Below, piece by piece: positions 32,110-35,079 of a stretch of 35,079 nucleotides of DNA. Numbering within the stretch: position 1 is the first letter of the stretch; each line of letters begins with the position of its first letter. Location: assembly GCA_031265845.1 (NCBI GenBank), contig JAISCC010000013.1, forward strand, positions 1-35,079, given 5' to 3'. The notes beneath the pieces were generated by a model. The model was not told where the DNA came from. It made no database searches and saw only the letters and a program-made list of their open reading frames with translations. This stretch comes from Treponema sp. (lineage in GTDB: Bacteria > Spirochaetota > Spirochaetia > Treponematales > Breznakiellaceae). The translations under genes were made by a program, and so were the position numbers.

Positions 32110-32855
32110 ATATAGACCTTCCCAATTCAGCGAGAAAGCCGCCCTGTTTCGCGCCGACCGGTGAAATCAACGCCATTCACCTGCGTGAGGGTCTGCCGGT
32201 ATGTCTCCTGAATATGGGCGCGGTACTGCCGGCGCCTATTTACTGTTGTTTGCGGATTTGCGGATCGAATATACGAATATAGCGGAACCGGCTCTTGCGC
32301 GTAAAGCGGTTGCGGCTGGAAAAATTATTAGACATACAGCTTGACGCGCTTCTTGACCCATGCTATACTGATGCAAAAGAAGCGCGGTCCGGCAATGAAT
32401 TGTTTTCTCCGCCCGGCTCACGGAAAGCGTGTGATTTCGAGCTTCGCCGGACAAGTCTCCTCAAGAACGCCGTCCTTCCGCAATTTTTACGCTTCAGTTT
32501 TTGTGATTTTCATGGACTCCGGATGCGATCTTTTGGACAACTCCATAGCGAGTCGCTTTTGGGATAATACCGGAATGGTGGAAGTGATGGATGCGGCGGG
32601 AAAGACCCGGATCGTCAAAATGTCAGACCAAACCATCCCCATTCTCCCGGAGAGCCGTCAACGAGGGAGGCGATTATTTCCAACCCCCGCAACTCTGACA
32701 TCCGGTGAGATTACGGGAGCGCCCGCCGGAAAGGACGCCCGGCAGACCGGAGCAAACGAGATCATAATTACGTTTCCCGCAACGCTAACGGAACACTGAT
32801 GAGCGTCATGTTAACTGGCGCTTCCATAAGATATACTGGGGAGATTTTATTATTG
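32110..32855. other. Rearranged stretch without a confident gene
   Basis: About 745 bases with several short open frames and no clear gene. On the plus strand a frame-3 ORF from 32085 (MAFDKDIAHIDLPNSARKP) and a frame-2 ORF 32201-32344 (AYLLLFADLRIEYTNIAEPA) look like two pieces of one frameshifted gene. A longer plus ORF runs 32371-32799, but its residues are not convincingly protein-like. Together with the truncated gene on its left, this looks like debris around a breakpoint. Confidence 0.5.
32341..32369 (+). promoter_or_regulatory. Candidate promoter in the rearranged stretch
   Basis: TTGACG at 32341-32346 and TATACT at 32364-32369 are 17 bases apart. An ATG follows one base later (32371), too close to be the translated start of a transcript from this promoter. 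It may drive the kinase gene at 32856 through a long leader, or be a relic. Confidence 0.45.
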
Positions 32856-33998
32856 ATGGATATTCCGATGAGGGAAATTTTAAGCCGGTTTGCGATTTAC
32901 GGCGAACTGGAGCTTGTCCAGCCCTTTGGAGCGGGACACATCAACCACACCTACCGGTCCCAGTGGAATCAGGCGGGTGTGAGGGCGCGGTACACTCACC
33001 AGCGGATCAACGAGAACGTGTTCGCCCACCCTGATGAGGTGATGGAGAACATTGAGCGAGTAACGCGGCATATCGCGGAAACGCTTGTTCGGGACGGAGA
33101 AGGCGACTGGAGCCGGCGGACGCTTACGGTGGTTCCTTCCCGCGATGGAAAGACGTGGGTTCGGGATGAGCGGGGCGGTTGGTGGCGGACGTATCTTTTT
33201 ATTGAAGGGACGCATTCTCTGGAAACGGCGCGGTCTCCCGCCGAAGCCCGTTGTCTGGGGAAGAGCGTGGGGCGTTTTCAAAAACTGCTTGCCGGTCTTG
33301 GGGAACCCCGGCTGCATGAGACTATTCCGGATTTTCATGATATGGAAAAACGGTATATCCGGTTTTATGAGGCTGTGGCCAAAGACGCTTGCGGGCGGAC
33401 GAAAGACGCCGGCGCGGAAATCGCCTTTATGCGAAAGAATGAGAAGCGGGGCGCTATTTTGATTCGGGCGCTGAAGGACGGCGCGATTCCCGAAAGGATA
33501 TGTCATAATGACACAAAGATGAACAATATCCTTATTGACGATCAGGATGGCGAGGCGCGTTGTGTGATTGACCTTGACACGGTCATGCCCGGAACGAGCC
33601 TTTTCGATGTGGGCGACCTTATCCGTACCGTAACGACCACGGCGAAAGAGGACGAGCGGGATCTTTCCATGGTTGCATTTGACGGCGGACTTTTCGAAGC
33701 CCTTGTCGACGGGTATCTTTCCGAGGCGCGGGAATTTTTTTTGCCGGAGGAGACGTCCCTTATCGCGGAATCGGGCAGGAACATAACGCAGATTATGGCT
33801 CTTCGATTTTTGACCGATTATCTTGAGGGGGACCACTACTATCAGACATCCCGGCCGGGGCATAACCTTGACCGTTGCCGGAATCAGATTGCCCTCGTTG
33901 AGTCCATGGATGCGCAATGGCGGGCAATCATGGAACTGACTGCGGCGATTTGCGAGCGAAACCGTCCCGCAAGCGCGGTGGATTCGCCTGAGGCATAG
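32856..33998 (+). CDS. APH-family sugar kinase, N-acetylhexosamine 1-kinase-like
   Basis: A 380-residue phosphotransferase of the aminoglycoside-phosphotransferase fold. FGAGHINHTY near the N-terminus is the nucleotide loop. ICHNDTKMNNILID carries the catalytic loop His217-Asn218-Asp219, and VIDLDTVMPG (Asp239, Asp241) binds metal. This HNDTK...DLDTVMPG pairing is characteristic of NahK-type kinases that phosphorylate GlcNAc or GalNAc at C1. ATG 32856 was chosen because it immediately precedes the family N-terminus; GGGGAG is 12 bases upstream. It is followed by a sugar-binding lipoprotein gene, consistent with amino-sugar or oligosaccharide use. Confidence 0.85.
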   Translation: MDIPMREILSRFAIYGELELVQPFGAGHINHTYRSQWNQAGVRARYTHQRINENVFAHPDEVMENIERVTRHIAETLVRDGEGDWSRRTLTVVPSRDGKTWVRDERGGWWRTYLFIEGTHSLETARSPAEARCLGKSVGRFQKLLAGLGEPRLHETIPDFHDMEKRYIRFYEAVAKDACGRTKDAGAEIAFMRKNEKRGAILIRALKDGAIPERICHNDTKMNNILIDDQDGEARCVIDLDTVMPGTSLFDVGDLIRTVTTTAKEDERDLSMVAFDGGLFEALVDGYLSEAREFFLPEETSLIAESGRNITQIMALRFLTDYLEGDHYYQTSRPGHNLDRCRNQIALVESMDAQWRAIMELTAAICERNRPASAVDSPEA

Positions 33999-34015
33999 CC
34001 CGGCTTGCGCCGGGC
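33998..34015 (+). terminator. GC hairpin with TTGC loop at the end of the kinase gene
   Basis: GCCCGGC (33998-34004) pairs perfectly with GCCGGGC (34009-34015); its first base is the last base of the kinase stop codon. No T tract follows. It is a fourth member of the tetraloop GC-hairpin set seen at 18011, 19165 and 21864. Confidence 0.45.
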
Positions 34016-34090
34016 GCATATCAATGTATCCTATGGGCGCGGTTATGACGGACAGTTGTAACCGCGCCTGTAAAAATTTTGGAGGAATAT

Positions 34091-35079
34091 ATGAAGAGAC
34101 GTATCATTTTAGCGGCTGTCGCGGTTGCGGCGGTTATGGCGCTTCTGGGTTTGGCCGGATGTTCCCGCGCTAAATCCGGAGGCAACAGCGCTCAAGCCGG
34201 GGGCGGCGGCGCAAAACTTGTTTACTGGTCCATGTGGAACGAGGCGGAACCACAGGGGCAAGTCATAGCCCGCGCGGCGGAAGCCTTTGCCAAGGAGACG
34301 GGCATTGCGGTGGACATCAACTTTAATGGGCGGGAAATTCGCAAAACCTTGCAGCCCGCTCTTGACGCCGGGGAGACCATCGACCTTTTTGACGAGGATA
34401 TTGAGCGCGTCGCCAACACGTGGGGGAATTACCTGCTTCCTTTGGATGAGTATGTGGCGAAATCATACTCCACCACAGGCGGGAGTCTCTATGGGGATGT
34501 GATAAACAAGACGCTCCTTACCCTCGCGCGGGATCTCGGCGGCGGACAGGTGAAAAACATTCCCTACCAGCCGTCGGCCTTTGTCACCATGTACAACAAA
34601 GACCTTTTTGAACAGGCGGGGATTGCCGCGCCTCCGAAAACCGGGGAGGAACTGCTGGAAGCCTGCGCGAAGCTCAAGGCAATCGGCGTAACGGGACTCA
34701 CCGTAGACGACGCGTACATGGCGGCCTTTTTCGGCTACAGCATGGATCGTCTGGTTGGCGCCGACGCCACGCTGTCTATGGTGAAGAACAACGATTTCAC
34801 CGGGCCGCAGACGCTCGCTTTCGGACAACTGATGGAAATGATGGCGCAAAACGGTTACTTCAGCCAAAAAGCCGCCTCCAACATCTACCCCGCAGGTCAG
34901 GTTGAAGAGATCGCTACCGGCAAAGTCGCCATGTACCTGAACGGGACCTGGCTTCCCAACGAGATCAAAGGCGAGACCCCCAACATGAGATGGGGATCCT
35001 TCGCCTGGCCCGCCCTTGGTTCCGGCGACGGCCCCGAGGCGAACAATTTTGGATCCCAGAGTTTCGGCATCAACAAAAA
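34091..35079 (+). CDS. Sugar ABC transporter substrate-binding lipoprotein (3' end outside window)
   Basis: An extracellular solute-binding protein family 1 member that captures sugars or oligosaccharides for an ABC importer. GGAGGA at 34081-34086 precedes ATG 34091. The lipoprotein signal (IILAAVAVAAVMALLGLAGC) has Cys24, followed by a Gly-rich linker. The fold shows KLVYWSMWNEAEPQGQVIAR, then AFAKETGIAVDINF, PYQPSAFVTMYNKDLFEQAG and GKVAMYLNGTWLPNEI. About 329 codons are in the window with no stop; typical length is 420-450, so roughly a quarter is missing. Permease genes would be expected next. Confidence 0.92.
   Translation, partial: MKRRIILAAVAVAAVMALLGLAGCSRAKSGGNSAQAGGGGAKLVYWSMWNEAEPQGQVIARAAEAFAKETGIAVDINFNGREIRKTLQPALDAGETIDLFDEDIERVANTWGNYLLPLDEYVAKSYSTTGGSLYGDVINKTLLTLARDLGGGQVKNIPYQPSAFVTMYNKDLFEQAGIAAPPKTGEELLEACAKLKAIGVTGLTVDDAYMAAFFGYSMDRLVGADATLSMVKNNDFTGPQTLAFGQLMEMMAQNGYFSQKAASNIYPAGQVEEIATGKVAMYLNGTWLPNEIKGETPNMRWGSFAWPALGSGDGPEANNFGSQSFGINK

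Noticed and set aside
32341-32799. 152-codon plus-strand ORF as a real gene
   Set aside because: Composition is unconvincing, a competing frame is open over much of it, and the start lies too close to the only promoter-like boxes.

Overview
The window looks like chromosome from a spirochaete, most likely a Treponema-like, gut-associated lineage. The grounds are a V/A-type rather than F-type ATPase, FliS with a FlgN-like partner, SpoVG, a CTC-type L25, a PASTA membrane protein beside def-fmt, many lipoproteins with loose lipoboxes, and a secreted GH30 xylanase-type enzyme. The genus is inferred from gene families; no 16S gene is present.

Layout. 1-1.3 kb: the end of an AT-rich unknown gene and a LacI-family regulator. 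1.45-3.46 kb: tRNA-Pro(GGG) with a clear promoter, followed by a roughly 1.9 kb decayed island holding a broken exported protein and a broken dynamin-like GTPase. The island ends in a copy of the tRNA 3' end and looks like the scar of an element that entered at the tRNA. 3.4-8.6 kb: a minus-strand unknown gene, then a plus-strand operon of a zincin-like lipoprotein and pyrF-pyrK-pyrD. 8.6-10 kb: a two-TM protein with a degenerate GGDEF domain. 10-27.4 kb: a long minus-strand block. In transcription order it is unknown cytoplasmic protein, OppA-type binding protein, coaD, GH30 lipoprotein; then atpE-atpA (V-ATPase), a YbjN-like protein and pspA; then fliS-flgN; then ispE-spoVG-tRNA-Gln-rplY-tilS-ftsH and an exported TPR-like protein. 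27.4-31 kb: a plus-strand lipoprotein converging on a minus-strand def-fmt-PASTA operon, and a small ORF. 31-32.9 kb: a 5'-truncated Ig-like repeat protein with a strong terminator, next to a rearranged stretch. 32.9-35 kb: a NahK-type sugar kinase and the start of a sugar ABC-transporter binding lipoprotein, cut by the window edge.

How the genes fit together: pyrF/K/D cover the DHOD and OMP decarboxylase steps of UMP synthesis; def-fmt handle formyl-Met; tilS, rplY, ftsH and spoVG are housekeeping; fliS and flgN are export chaperones; GH30, NahK and the sugar-binding protein point to glycan use. The most striking general pattern is that several genes have a well-formed -35/-10 promoter whose -10 ends only 6-8 bases before the ATG and no Shine-Dalgarno, implying leaderless mRNAs, while their operon partners have good Shine-Dalgarno sites. 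Also notable are the tRNA-Pro island scar, an atpE-atpA pair without atpB/atpD, and a family of tetraloop GC hairpins between genes.
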